Source: Pararhodobacter sp. (GTDB lineage Bacteria; Pseudomonadota; Alphaproteobacteria; Rhodobacterales; Rhodobacteraceae). Taken from it: 51,382 nt of DNA. The stretch covers positions 1-51,382 of the forward strand of contig JAFIEK010000029.1 in the NCBI GenBank assembly GCA_020832545.1, given 5' to 3'. Position numbers and translations under genes: made by a program. Of the stretch, positions 42,323 to 50,996 are shown piece after piece. Position 1 is the stretch's first letter, and each line of letters starts with the position of its first letter. Below the pieces are notes generated by a model, which was not told the DNA's origin, did no database searches, and was given only the letters and a program-made list of their open reading frames with translations.

Positions 42323-42436
42323 TCCTCGATCAAGGAACTCGCCCGCGAATCCCTGCCCTTCCTCGCGGTCCTGATTGGCGTGCTGCTGCTGACCTATGTG
42401 CCGGCGCTGGTGACCTTCCTTCCGAACCTTTTGTTC
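42323..42436 (+). pseudogene. TRAP DctM C-terminal relic
   Basis: In the frame starting TCC at 42323 the translation is SSIKELARESLPFLAVLIGV then LLLTYVPALVTFLPNLLF. The pattern 'R-x-S-L-P-F-L-x-x-x-x-x-x-x-L-L-x-x-x-P-x-L-x-x-x-L-P' is the last transmembrane segment of DctM-type TRAP permeases. About 38 residues remain, with no stop of their own before entering the antisense of the LysR gene. It is not part of the TRAP operon at 22108, so a second TRAP system was once here, perhaps serving the pipecolate cluster. Confidence 0.6.
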
Positions 42437-42469
42437 AGAGGCGGGGCCTACCTGCTGCCTGCCGGGCGG

Positions 42470-43378
42470 TCAGGGCGTCGGATCACCGGACGGGGACACC
42501 TGAGTGCGCAGCCACGCCTCGAACAGGCGGCAGGGGGCATGAGGCGCGTCGGTTTTCGGCCAGACAAGGAAGTAATCGCCGATGCTGAGCGGCGACGCGC
42601 CGGGGATCGCCACAAGGTGACCCTGCGCCAGTTCCTCGTCCACCAGATAGGTCGGTACCAGCGCAACGCCCATGCCGTGAATTGCCGCCTGCACGACCGA
42701 GGCGAACTGGTCGAACAGCATGCCTCGGGGCGGCGCAATCGCGATCCCCCGCTGTTGGGCCCAGATTTCCCAGGCATCGGGCCGTGTGTCCAGATGCAGC
42801 AGCGGCAGGTCGAAAAGCGAGGCGGGATCGTCCGGGGTGATCCGTGCCGCAAGGTTCAGGGCGGCGACCGGGATCACCTCTTCGCGCATCAGCTTCAGAT
42901 AATGCACTTCGGGCCAGTCTCGTTGCCCGAAATGAATGGCGGCGTGAAAGGCCTCGGTGCGGAAATCGAAGGGCGACAGGCGGGTGCCCAGGTTAACCGT
43001 CACCTGCGGATGTCGACGCAGGAAATCAGGCAGTTTCGGCGCCAGCCATCGCACGCTGAACGCGGGCAGGATTGCCAAATTGAACAGTCCACCCCCGGGA
43101 TTTGCCTTCAGCCGCAGGCTGGCCCCGGCGATCTGTTCAAGCGCGGCGCGCACCTCGTCGGCGTAGGACTGCGCGGCGGGCATGAGGGTGATGCGCTTGC
43201 GGTCGCGGATGAACAGATTGGTGGCGAGGTATTCCTCGAGCACCTTGAGCTGACGGCTCACCGCGCTTTGCGACAAGCCCAGCTCACGCCCGGTTTCCGA
43301 GACATTGCCGGTTCGAGCAAAGGATTCCAGCGCCCGTAGCGCCGAGATCGGTGGCAGAAAGCGTTTTGGCGCGTGCAT
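42470..43378 (-). CDS. LysR-family regulator (GcvA-like)
   Basis: A 302-residue LysR protein. The DNA-binding domain reads ISALRALESFARTGNVSETG and RELGLSQSAVSRQLKVLEEY, the form of the GcvA/AmpR branch. The effector domain includes LAILPAFSVRWLAPKLPDFL and QAAIHGMGVALVPTYLV. Start at 43378 (MHAPKRFLPPISALR); a further ATG at 43402 is possible. Divergent from the aminotransferase with a 99-base gap, so it probably activates the catabolic operon in response to lysine, pipecolate or aminoadipate. It converges on the DctM relic. Confidence 0.88.
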   Translation of the reverse strand: MHAPKRFLPPISALRALESFARTGNVSETGRELGLSQSAVSRQLKVLEEYLATNLFIRDRKRITLMPAAQSYADEVRAALEQIAGASLRLKANPGGGLFNLAILPAFSVRWLAPKLPDFLRRHPQVTVNLGTRLSPFDFRTEAFHAAIHFGQRDWPEVHYLKLMREEVIPVAALNLAARITPDDPASLFDLPLLHLDTRPDAWEIWAQQRGIAIAPPRGMLFDQFASVVQAAIHGMGVALVPTYLVDEELAQGHLVAIPGASPLSIGDYFLVWPKTDAPHAPCRLFEAWLRTQVSPSGDPTP

Positions 43379-43477
43379 GGGTAGTCCGATCCTGCATACC
43401 ATACCGGATAATCGCGTTTCCCATGCTTCCGGGGGAGTGTCAAACACGGCAGCGCAACAACCTCCGGAACCCCGCCC

Positions 43478-44683
43478 ATGTTTCGCCCTTCCGCCCGCAC
43501 CAATGGTCTTGCCCTGTCACAGATCGTCCGCATTTCCGAGGCCGCGGCCCGGATGCGGTTAGAGGGGCACGATGTACTGGCGCTGAGCACCGGCGAGCCG
43601 GATCTGCCCACGCCGGACCCGGTCTGCGCCGCCGCGACCCGCGCCATGACCGAAGGGCGGACGCGTTATACCCCCACGGTGGGAACGCCCGACTTGCGCC
43701 GCGCCATCGCGGCCACGGCGGGTTTCCCAGCGGAACCGGCCAAGGTCATCGTCTCGACCGGGGCCAAGCAAGTGCTGGCTAACATCTTTCTGGCGACGCT
43801 TGATGAGGGTTGTGAGGTGATCCTGCCGACGCCTTGCTGGAGCAGCTACACCGATATGATGGCCCTCGCCGGGGGCCGTGCCGTGGAGGTTTGCTGCGGG
43901 CCACAGCAGGGCTTTAAGATCACGCCCGCGCAGCTTGACGCCGCGATCACGCCGCGTACCCGCTGGGTCCTGCTCAATTCGCCGTCGAATCCGACCGGGG
44001 CGCTCTATGGTGCGGACGAGCTTGCGGCTCTTGCCGAGGTACTTCGGCACCATCCGCAGGTCTGGATCGCCTCGGACGAGATTTATGCGCAACTTTCATA
44101 TGTGCCCTTCACCTCCTTTCGCACTGTGGCGCCGGACCTGGCCGACCGGACGATCATCGTTAGCGGGGTTTCCAAAGCCTATTCGATGACCGGCTGGCGC
44201 ATCGGCTGGGGCATCGGACCCCTGCCGCTGATCGACGCGATGGTGGCGGTGCAGGGGCAGGTGACCTCGGGTGCCTGTTCCATCGCGCAGGCCGCCGCCG
44301 TCGAGGCGCTGGTCGGCGATCAGACCCACCTCACACAGCGTCTCGCCATCTTCCGCGACCGTCGTGACCGGGTGTTGGCCGCGCTGGCGGCGATCCCCGG
44401 CATCGACTGTCCCGCGCCAGACGGGGCCTTCTACGTCTTTCCCGATTGCCGCGGCCTGCTGGGACGCAGTGCGCCGGACGGCACGCGGATCGACACCGAC
44501 AACGATCTTTGCGACTGGCTGCTGGTCAGCGCAGGGCTGGCCCTTGTCCCGGGAAGCGCCTTTGGCCTGCCCGGGCATCTGCGCCTGTCCTATGCCTATT
44601 CCGACGCCGATCTGGCGGACGGCTGCGCCCGGCTTGCCCGAGCCGCCGCCGCCCTGACCCCGCTTCCCCACTCCGCCCTCTGA
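43478..44683 (+). CDS. Class I/II aminotransferase (2-aminoadipate type likely)
   Basis: A 401-residue fold-type I PLP enzyme. Motifs: LSTGEPDLPTPDPV, NSPSNPTGALYGADELAALA, SDEIYAQLSY and the PLP lysine K233 in VSGVSKAYSMTGWRIGW; C-terminal arginine in LRLSYAYSD. It resembles AspC/LysN-like aminotransferases. Next to pipecolate oxidase and aminoadipate-semialdehyde dehydrogenase it would convert 2-aminoadipate to 2-oxoadipate. First gene of the operon, 16 bases before the dehydrogenase. Exact substrate rests on context. Confidence 0.85.
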   Translation: MFRPSARTNGLALSQIVRISEAAARMRLEGHDVLALSTGEPDLPTPDPVCAAATRAMTEGRTRYTPTVGTPDLRRAIAATAGFPAEPAKVIVSTGAKQVLANIFLATLDEGCEVILPTPCWSSYTDMMALAGGRAVEVCCGPQQGFKITPAQLDAAITPRTRWVLLNSPSNPTGALYGADELAALAEVLRHHPQVWIASDEIYAQLSYVPFTSFRTVAPDLADRTIIVSGVSKAYSMTGWRIGWGIGPLPLIDAMVAVQGQVTSGACSIAQAAAVEALVGDQTHLTQRLAIFRDRRDRVLAALAAIPGIDCPAPDGAFYVFPDCRGLLGRSAPDGTRIDTDNDLCDWLLVSAGLALVPGSAFGLPGHLRLSYAYSDADLADGCARLARAAAALTPLPHSAL

Positions 44684-44699
44684 CTGAACAGGACCCGAC

Positions 44700-46202
44700 A
44701 TGCCCAATACCGACATCCTCGCCGCCTGCGCACTGACCGCCACTGAGACCACCGGCGGCGCCCTACGCGTGACCACGCCCATCGACGGCAGTGAGATTGC
44801 CATGGTCCCGGTCCATTCCACCGCTGACGCGCAGGCCGCCATCGCCCGCGCCAACGCCGCCTTCAAGGTCTGGCGCACGGTGCCTGCGCCACGCCGGGGC
44901 GAGCTGGTGCGGCTCTTGGGCGAGGAGCTGCGGCGCGAGAAGGAGAACCTTGGCCGCCTCGTCACCCTCGAATGCGGCAAGATCCTGCAGGAGGGGCTGG
45001 GCGAGGTACAGGAGATGATCGACATCTGCGACTTTGCGGTGGGCCTGTCGCGCCAGCTCTACGGCCTGACCATCGCCTCGGAACGGCCGGGCCACACGAT
45101 GCGCGAGACATGGCACCCGGCGGGGGTCTGCGGCATCATCACCGCCTTCAACTTTCCGGCGGCCCCCTGGTGCTGGAATGCTGCGCTGGCGCTGGTTTGC
45201 GGCGATCCGGTGATCGCCAAACCCTCGGAAAAAACGCCGCTTACCCAGCTTGCGATCCAGAAGATCTGTGACCGGGTCTGCGCCACCTTCGGCCCGGATG
45301 CGCCCGAGGGCCTGATCCAGACGCTGATCGGCGAGCGCGAGGTTGGCCAGGTGCTGACCGCGTCGAAGGACGTGGCGCTTGTCTCGGCTACCGGCTCGGT
45401 CGCCATGGGCAAGGCCGTCGCCGCCGACATGGCGCAGCGGCTTGGCAAGACGATCCTGGAGCTGGGCGGCAACAACGCGATGATCGTGACGCCTTCGGCC
45501 GATCTGGAAATGGCGGTGCGGGCCATCGTGTTTTCCGCCGTGGGTACTGCCGGTCAGCGCTGCACCTCGCTGCGGCGCCTGATCGTGCATGCGGATGTCT
45601 ATGACACGCTCGTGCCGCGCCTGGTGAAGGTCTACGAGGGGCTCGCCATCGGTGACCCGCTGGCCCAGGGGACGCTGGTCGGCCCGCTGATCGACCAGCC
45701 GGCGGCGACCGCGATGGCGGCCGCGCTGGACGCCGCCCGCGCCGAAGGGGGCACTGTTCATGGCGGCGCCGCAGCCCTTGCGGACCGCTTTCCCAACGCC
45801 GCCTACAGGGCCCCCGCCCTCGTCGAGATGCCGGAGCAAAGTGCCATCATGCACACCGAGACCTTCGCACCGATCCTCTATGTCGTGAAATACACTGACC
45901 TAGATGATGCGATCGCCCTCCAGAACGCGGTTCCGCAGGGCCTGTCGTCGTGCATCTTCTCGACCGACGTGCGCGAGACCGAATATTTCCTTTCGGCCCA
46001 AGGGTCCGATTGCGGGATCGCCAATGTGAACATCGGACCTTCGGGCGCCGAGATCGGCGGGGCCTTTGGCGGCGAAAAGGAGACGGGCGGCGGTCGCGAA
46101 AGTGGGTCTGACGCGTGGCGCGCCTATATGCGGCGCCAGACCAGCACCGTGAACTACAGCCGCTCCCTGCCGCTTGCGCAGGGCATCTCATTCGAGATCT
46201 GA
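44700..46202 (+). CDS. amaB: L-aminoadipate-semialdehyde (piperideine-6-carboxylate) dehydrogenase
   Basis: A 500-residue aldehyde dehydrogenase of the ALDH7/antiquitin group. Features: GVCGIITAFNFPAAPWCWNA, E254 in LELGGNNAMIV and nucleophile C288 in GTAGQRCTSLRRLIVH. NVNIGPSGAEIGGAFGGEKE and TGGGRESGSDAWRAYMRR are the ALDH7 substrate-binding signature. It oxidises the semialdehyde in equilibrium with piperideine-6-carboxylate to 2-aminoadipate, using NAD(P)+. It stands next to a pipecolate oxidase as in the amaA-amaB pair of Pseudomonas putida, which supports the assignment. Confidence 0.88.
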   Translation: MPNTDILAACALTATETTGGALRVTTPIDGSEIAMVPVHSTADAQAAIARANAAFKVWRTVPAPRRGELVRLLGEELRREKENLGRLVTLECGKILQEGLGEVQEMIDICDFAVGLSRQLYGLTIASERPGHTMRETWHPAGVCGIITAFNFPAAPWCWNAALALVCGDPVIAKPSEKTPLTQLAIQKICDRVCATFGPDAPEGLIQTLIGEREVGQVLTASKDVALVSATGSVAMGKAVAADMAQRLGKTILELGGNNAMIVTPSADLEMAVRAIVFSAVGTAGQRCTSLRRLIVHADVYDTLVPRLVKVYEGLAIGDPLAQGTLVGPLIDQPAATAMAAALDAARAEGGTVHGGAAALADRFPNAAYRAPALVEMPEQSAIMHTETFAPILYVVKYTDLDDAIALQNAVPQGLSSCIFSTDVRETEYFLSAQGSDCGIANVNIGPSGAEIGGAFGGEKETGGGRESGSDAWRAYMRRQTSTVNYSRSLPLAQGISFEI

Positions 46203-46210
46203 GGGAAATC

Positions 46211-47506
46211 ATGCTCACCGCCGCCCCAGACAGCCTCTGGTTTCGCACCACAAGCGAATCCCGCTCCTGGCCCGCGCTGGAGGGCGATGTCAGCGCCGAT
46301 GTTGTGGTGATCGGGGGCGGGTTCACCGGCGTTTCCGCCGCCTACCATCTTGCCGCTCGGGGGGTATCGGTTGTCCTGCTCGAAGCGCGAACCATCGGCT
46401 TCGGCGGATCAGGGCGCAATGTGGGGCTGGTCAACGCGGGGCTCTGGACACCCCCCGACGCGGTCGAGGCCAAACTCGGGCAGGCGGACGGCAGCGCGCT
46501 CAACGCGGCGCTCGCGCAGGGGCCGGACCTTGTCTTCGATCTGATCCGAACAAACCAGATCCGCTGCGAGGCAGTGCGGAACGGCACGCTGCATTGTGCC
46601 CATTCGGCGGCCGGGCTGCGTGACTTGCAGGCGCGTCATGCACAACAGATCGCGCGTTCTGCACCGGTCCGGCTGCTGGATGCCGCCGAGACAGCACGTC
46701 GCACCGGCTCTGCAGCCTTCCACGGCGCTCTGTGGGACGGACGTGCCGGCACCATCCAGCCGCTGGCCTATGTGCAGGGGCTGGCGCGCGCCGCCGAGCT
46801 GCGGGGCGCCCGGATTCACGAGGGCTCTGCTGTGACGGCAATGCGGCGCGCGGGCGATCACTGGCATGTCCTTGCGGCAGGTGGCAGCGTCCGCGCGGCA
46901 CGGTTGATCCAGGCAACCAATGCCTATGTCACCGAGGGCGTGCCGGACAATCCGATCATCCCGACGCATTTTTTTCAGCTGGCTACCGCCCCGCTTCCCG
47001 TGCGCTTGCGCCGCGCGATCCTTGCGGGGGGTGAGGGCTGCTGGGATACGGCCCTCATCATGTCGTCGTTCCGGCTCGACGCGGCCGGGCGGATGATCTT
47101 CGGCGCGCTCGGTAATCTCGACGGTACGGGAGCGCAAGCGCATCGCCGCTGGGCACGCCGAAAGCTCCGGGCACTTTTCCCGCAACTGTCGGGCATTCCG
47201 TTCGAATGCGCGTGGACGGGCCGGATCGCTATGACATCGACCTATCTGCCGCGGGTGCAGTCGTTGGGCGAGGGGGCCGTGACCCTCTTTGGCTATTCAG
47301 GTCGCGGCATCGGGCCCGGTACCGTGCTTGGCCGCGCCGCCGCCGACTGGGCCACCGATACCGGCGGCTTTCCCATGCCCGTCACCCCGCCGATACCCGA
47401 AGCGCGCGCCGCGCTGAAAGCGGCCTGGTACGAGACCGGCGCGGTCCTGACCCATCTGACTGGCGCGCGCCTGCCTGTGCGCCCGAACAAAAGCCTTTCG
47501 CAATGA
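46211..47506 (+). CDS. amaA: L-pipecolate oxidase-like FAD protein
   Basis: A 431-residue DAO-family flavoprotein. The FAD motif is VSADVVVIGGGFTGVSAAYH (about 29-48), then FGGSGRNVGLVNAGLWTPPD, and the C-terminal TLFGYSGRGIGPGTVLGRA. The GFGGSGRN block and length match pipecolate/sarcosine-type oxidases that precede ALDH7 genes. It would oxidise L-pipecolate to piperideine-6-carboxylate. Start at 46211 with GAGGGAAA ahead. The stop overlaps an ATG (47503) which formerly began the next gene; see the relic that follows. Confidence 0.83.
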   Translation: MLTAAPDSLWFRTTSESRSWPALEGDVSADVVVIGGGFTGVSAAYHLAARGVSVVLLEARTIGFGGSGRNVGLVNAGLWTPPDAVEAKLGQADGSALNAALAQGPDLVFDLIRTNQIRCEAVRNGTLHCAHSAAGLRDLQARHAQQIARSAPVRLLDAAETARRTGSAAFHGALWDGRAGTIQPLAYVQGLARAAELRGARIHEGSAVTAMRRAGDHWHVLAAGGSVRAARLIQATNAYVTEGVPDNPIIPTHFFQLATAPLPVRLRRAILAGGEGCWDTALIMSSFRLDAAGRMIFGALGNLDGTGAQAHRRWARRKLRALFPQLSGIPFECAWTGRIAMTSTYLPRVQSLGEGAVTLFGYSGRGIGPGTVLGRAAADWATDTGGFPMPVTPPIPEARAALKAAWYETGAVLTHLTGARLPVRPNKSLSQ

Positions 47507-47654
47507 CCGCACGCTGGCCGATCTCGTCAGCCCCGACACAATTCGCGCCGATTTCTCAACTGACCTGTCGCGGATGTATCGCGCCGAGGTTGGCGCCTGC
47601 GGCATCCTCGGCCGCGCCGGGACCGGACTACAGGCGTTCAACTATGAGGGTTGA
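47505..47654 (+). pseudogene. Relic resembling 2-oxoadipate dioxygenase/decarboxylase HglS (DUF1338)
   Basis: In frame from GAC 47505 the translation is DRTLADLVSPDTIRADFSTD then LSRMYRAEV, which fits the N-terminus of DUF1338/HglS proteins (as I recall P. putida HglS: VSPDSIRAQFS...MYKQEV). It then reads GACGILGRAGTGLQAFNYEG and stops at 47652, possibly a leftover C-terminus after internal deletion. The nearby ATG 47503, overlapping the amaA stop, is one frame off, so a small indel also hit the start. In P. putida, hglS, a LysR gene, amaB and amaA are neighbours, which supports the identity. Non-functional. Confidence 0.6.
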
Positions 47655-47657
47655 CTG

Positions 47658-49844
47658 ATGGACCGCGCTTTGATTGTTCACGAGACCTTTTTGCGCCGCG
47701 TGGCGATGACGGACCTGCCGCAAGGGGCACCGCCTTCTGGCCCGCTTGGCCCGGAGCAGGCTGTAGCTCTTTTCCGGGCGCAATGCCTGAGCCGGGCGCT
47801 CGACCTGCAAAGCCGGGCCATGCAGAAGGCTGGGCAGGGCTTCTATACAATCGGATCCTCGGGACATGAGGGGCTGGCCTCGGTAGCCGCCGCATTGCGC
47901 CCGACCGACATGGCTTTCCTACATTACCGTGATGCCGCCTTTCAGATCGCGCGCGCCAACCAGGTGCCGGGGCAGTCTATCGCCTGGGACATGCTCCTGA
48001 GCTTCGCAGCCTCCTCCGAGGACCCTGTCAGCGGCGGACGGCACAAGGTGCTGGGCTCAAGGGCCCTGAACATACCTCCGCAGACATCCACCATTGCGAG
48101 CCACCTGCCAAAGGCTGTCGGAACGGCCTATTCGATCGGCGCCGCGCGCAGGCATTGTCCCGAACACCAGATCCTGCCCGACGATGCCATTGTCTATTGC
48201 AGCTTTGGTGACGCATCCGCCAACCATTCAACGGCGCAGGGTGCGTTCAACACTGCGGGCTGGACGGCCTATCAATCGATCCCCATGCCGATCCTCTTCG
48301 TATGCGAGGATAACGGCATTGGCATTTCAACCAAGACACCCGACGGATGGATCGCCGCAGGCTTCCGCTCGCGCCCGGGCATCAGTTATTTCCATGCGAA
48401 CGGCCTTGACATCTATGAGACCTTCCGCGTTTCTCAGGAGGCTGTGGCCTACGTCCGGACGCGAAGACGCCCCGCCTTCCTGCACCTCAAGACGATCCGG
48501 CTCTACGGCCATGCGGGTGCGGATGTGCCGACCACCTACCTGTCGAAAGCCGAAATCGAGGCAGAAGAGGCGAACGACCCTCTGCTTCATTCCGTCCGCC
48601 TGCTGGACCAGTCGGGCGCGCTTTCACCCGATCAGGCGTTGGCGATCTATGAAGAGACGCACGCCCGCGCCGCGCGCATCGCAGCCGAGGTGGTGACCCG
48701 CCCCCGCCTGACGTCGGCAGCGGGTGTCATGGCCAGCCTCATCCCCCCCGCACGTTCCTGCCGCCCGACCAATGGCGCCTGCGCGCAAGCGCGCGCCGAA
48801 GGCTTTGGCGGCGACCTCAAGGCGTTGGACGACCAGCAGCCCCTGTCGCGCATCCTGAACTTCGCCCTGACCGACCTGATGCTGGAGCACCCCGAAATTG
48901 TCATGATGGGCGAGGATGTTGGCCGCAAGGGGGGCGTCTATGGCGTGACGCAGAAGCTCTCGGCGCGCTTCGGGAAGGACCGGATGATCGACACGTTGCT
49001 CGATGAGCAAGCGATCCTGGGCCTTGCCATCGGCATGGCGCAGAACGGCTTCATCCCGATGCCGGAAATCCAGTTTCTGGCCTACCTGCACAATGCCGAA
49101 GATCAGTTACGGGGCGAGGCGGCGACGCTGCCCTTCTTCTCGGACGGTCAGTATTCAAACCCGATGATCGTACGCATCGCCGGGCTGGGCTACCAGAAGG
49201 GTTTTGGCGGTCATTTTCACAACGACAATTCGGTCGCCGTATTGCGCGACATTCCGGGGCTGATCCTCGCCTGTCCGTCCACCGGTGCCGATGCCGCGAA
49301 GATGCTGCGCGAATGTGTGCGGCTGTCGCGTGAAGAGCAGCGACTGGTGGTGTTTCTCGAACCCATCGCTCTCTATTCCATGCGCGACCTCCACACGGAC
49401 AAGGACGGTGGCTGGATGACACGCTATCCCGCCCCCGGTGAGCGGATCCCGCTGGGTGAAGTAGGCGTTCATGGGCAGGGAGATGATCTGGCTATCGTGA
49501 CCTTCGGCAATGGCCATTACCTGAGCCGAAAGTCGGAACCGGCGCTGAAGGCTGCGGGGATCGACTGCCGCATCATAGACCTTCGTTGGCTGTCGCCGCT
49601 GCCGGAGGAAAGCCTGCTGCAAGCCGTCCTGGGTGCGAAGCGTATCCTGATCGTGGACGAAACCCGCCGCTCGGGCGGGGTGGCGGAAAGCCTTATGGCG
49701 CTGTTTGCCGAGCGCACGGACGTGCCCGTCGCGCGCGAGGTGTCGCAAGACAGTTTCATCGCCACCGGCCCGGCCTATGCCGCAACCATGCCTTCGATCG
49801 ATAGCATCGTCGCGGCGGCGAAAGAACTGGTGAGTCGCGCATGA
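47658..49844 (+). CDS. Fused alpha/beta 2-oxoacid dehydrogenase E1
   Basis: A 728-residue TPP enzyme joining both E1 subunits. The alpha part (about 30-385) has the TPP motif GDASANHSTAQGAFNTAG (from residue 184) ending in PILFVCEDNGIGIS. The beta part (about 390-728) has LNFALTDLMLEHPEIVMMGE, DTLLDEQAILGLAIGMAQNG and the C-terminal transketolase domain DLAIVTFGNGHYLSRKSEPA, RRSGGVAESLMALF. It decarboxylates a 2-oxoacid onto a lipoyl E2. After aminoadipate transamination the natural substrate is 2-oxoadipate, giving glutaryl-CoA; this is inference. No complete E2 or E3 is in the window. Overlaps the next gene by ATGA. Confidence 0.85.
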   Translation: MDRALIVHETFLRRVAMTDLPQGAPPSGPLGPEQAVALFRAQCLSRALDLQSRAMQKAGQGFYTIGSSGHEGLASVAAALRPTDMAFLHYRDAAFQIARANQVPGQSIAWDMLLSFAASSEDPVSGGRHKVLGSRALNIPPQTSTIASHLPKAVGTAYSIGAARRHCPEHQILPDDAIVYCSFGDASANHSTAQGAFNTAGWTAYQSIPMPILFVCEDNGIGISTKTPDGWIAAGFRSRPGISYFHANGLDIYETFRVSQEAVAYVRTRRRPAFLHLKTIRLYGHAGADVPTTYLSKAEIEAEEANDPLLHSVRLLDQSGALSPDQALAIYEETHARAARIAAEVVTRPRLTSAAGVMASLIPPARSCRPTNGACAQARAEGFGGDLKALDDQQPLSRILNFALTDLMLEHPEIVMMGEDVGRKGGVYGVTQKLSARFGKDRMIDTLLDEQAILGLAIGMAQNGFIPMPEIQFLAYLHNAEDQLRGEAATLPFFSDGQYSNPMIVRIAGLGYQKGFGGHFHNDNSVAVLRDIPGLILACPSTGADAAKMLRECVRLSREEQRLVVFLEPIALYSMRDLHTDKDGGWMTRYPAPGERIPLGEVGVHGQGDDLAIVTFGNGHYLSRKSEPALKAAGIDCRIIDLRWLSPLPEESLLQAVLGAKRILIVDETRRSGGVAESLMALFAERTDVPVAREVSQDSFIATGPAYAATMPSIDSIVAAAKELVSRA

Positions 49845-50878
49845 AGACCGCTGTCCTGATCTGCCCTGGTCGCGGCACCTATACCAAAACCGAACTCGGC
49901 ACGCTGCACCGCCATTTCCCCGATCGCTCCATGCTGGCCGCCTTCGATGCGCGACGCGCGAAATTGGGGCAAGAGACGCTGACGGCGCTTGATACCGCAC
50001 CGCGCTATTCGCTGGCGACGCATGGCCGGGGCGACAATGCGAGCGCGCTCATCTATGCCGCAACGCTGGGCGATGCGCTGTCGATCGACCGCGAGAAGGT
50101 GCAGATCGTCGCCGTCACCGGCAATTCCATGGGCTGGTATTCCGCGCTGGCCTGTGCGGGCGCGCTGTCACCGGAAGGCGGGTTCGACGTGGTCAACACC
50201 ATGGGCACGCTGATGCAGCAGGCCATGATCGGCGGGCAGCTGGTCTATCCGCATGTCGACGACGACTGGTGGCCCGACCCTGCGCGCAAGGACGCCCTAC
50301 TGGCGCAAGTGGCCGGGATCGGCGCGCGCCCCGGGCATGTGCTGGCCCTCTCCATCGACCTGGGCGGCATGCTGGTCATCGCCGGGAACGAAGCCGGACT
50401 GGCCGCCTTCGAGGCCGCCGTGCCTTCGCTCGACGGCCGTTTCCCCATGCGGCTGGCCAATCACGCGGCCTTCCATACCAGCCTGCAGGCCCCTGTCGCC
50501 GAAGAGGGCCACGCGCGCCTCGCGCCGGACCTCTTCCGCCGGCCGACACTGCCGCTGATCGACGGGCGCGGTGCTGTCTGGTGGCCGGGGGCGACGGGTG
50601 TTCACGCGCTCCGGGACTACACTTTGGGCCATCAGGTCACCAAATCCTATGATTTCACGCGCGCCGTCACCGTCGCCGCACGGGAATTCGCGCCCGATCT
50701 GTTCATCGTCACCGGCCCCGGCACGACGCTGGGCGGCGCGGTGGCGCAATCGCTTATCGCTGCCAACTGGGGTGGCATGGGCGACAAGACAGATTTCCAG
50801 GCTCGTCAGGCGGAAGACCCGCAGCTGATCTCGATGGGACGCGAAGACCAACGCCAATTCGTGACGAAAGGATGCTGA
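49841..50878 (+). CDS. FabD-like acyltransferase
   Basis: A 345-residue protein of the malonyl-CoA:ACP transacylase fold. The nucleophile elbow is VTGNSMGWYSALACAGALSP with S96 (FabD: GHSLGEYSAL), and the histidine is H212 in ANHAAFHTSLQAP. The usual arginine that binds the malonyl carboxylate is not evident, and GNSMGW departs from GHSxGE, so another acyl group is likely. It is translationally coupled to the fused E1 gene. An acyl transfer between lipoyl, CoA or a carrier protein is suggested but unproven. Confidence 0.8.
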   Translation: MKTAVLICPGRGTYTKTELGTLHRHFPDRSMLAAFDARRAKLGQETLTALDTAPRYSLATHGRGDNASALIYAATLGDALSIDREKVQIVAVTGNSMGWYSALACAGALSPEGGFDVVNTMGTLMQQAMIGGQLVYPHVDDDWWPDPARKDALLAQVAGIGARPGHVLALSIDLGGMLVIAGNEAGLAAFEAAVPSLDGRFPMRLANHAAFHTSLQAPVAEEGHARLAPDLFRRPTLPLIDGRGAVWWPGATGVHALRDYTLGHQVTKSYDFTRAVTVAAREFAPDLFIVTGPGTTLGGAVAQSLIAANWGGMGDKTDFQARQAEDPQLISMGREDQRQFVTKGC

Positions 50879-50879
50879 A

Positions 50880-50996
50880 TTGACTCATACTGAAACGTTC
50901 AAGGCCGCAGGCCTAACCGACGCCGACCTAAAGGGGTGGCACGATGGGTGGGTGAATGCCCCCTGTTTGGCAAGCGTTCACCCAGTTGCTCGATGA
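50880..50996 (+). pseudogene. Truncated third gene of the E1-acyltransferase operon
   Basis: A frame from TTG 50880, one base after the acyltransferase stop, encodes MTHTETFKAAGLTDADLKGW then HDGWVNAPC before running into sequence that differs in character and a TGA at 50994. The spacing fits the operon, and the residues look like a real N-terminus, cut at about 50968 by whatever brought in the inverted repeat at 51040. In a 2-oxoacid dehydrogenase operon a lipoyl E2 would be expected, but this N-terminus does not resemble a lipoyl domain. Identity unknown. Confidence 0.4.

Noticed and set aside
42380-43339. 319-codon plus-strand frame
   Set aside because: Its first residues are the tail of the DctM relic and the rest is antisense to the LysR gene, so it is not a single gene.
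44763-45854. 363-codon minus-strand frame opposite amaB
   Set aside because: Antisense artefact; the plus-strand aldehyde dehydrogenase accounts for the region.
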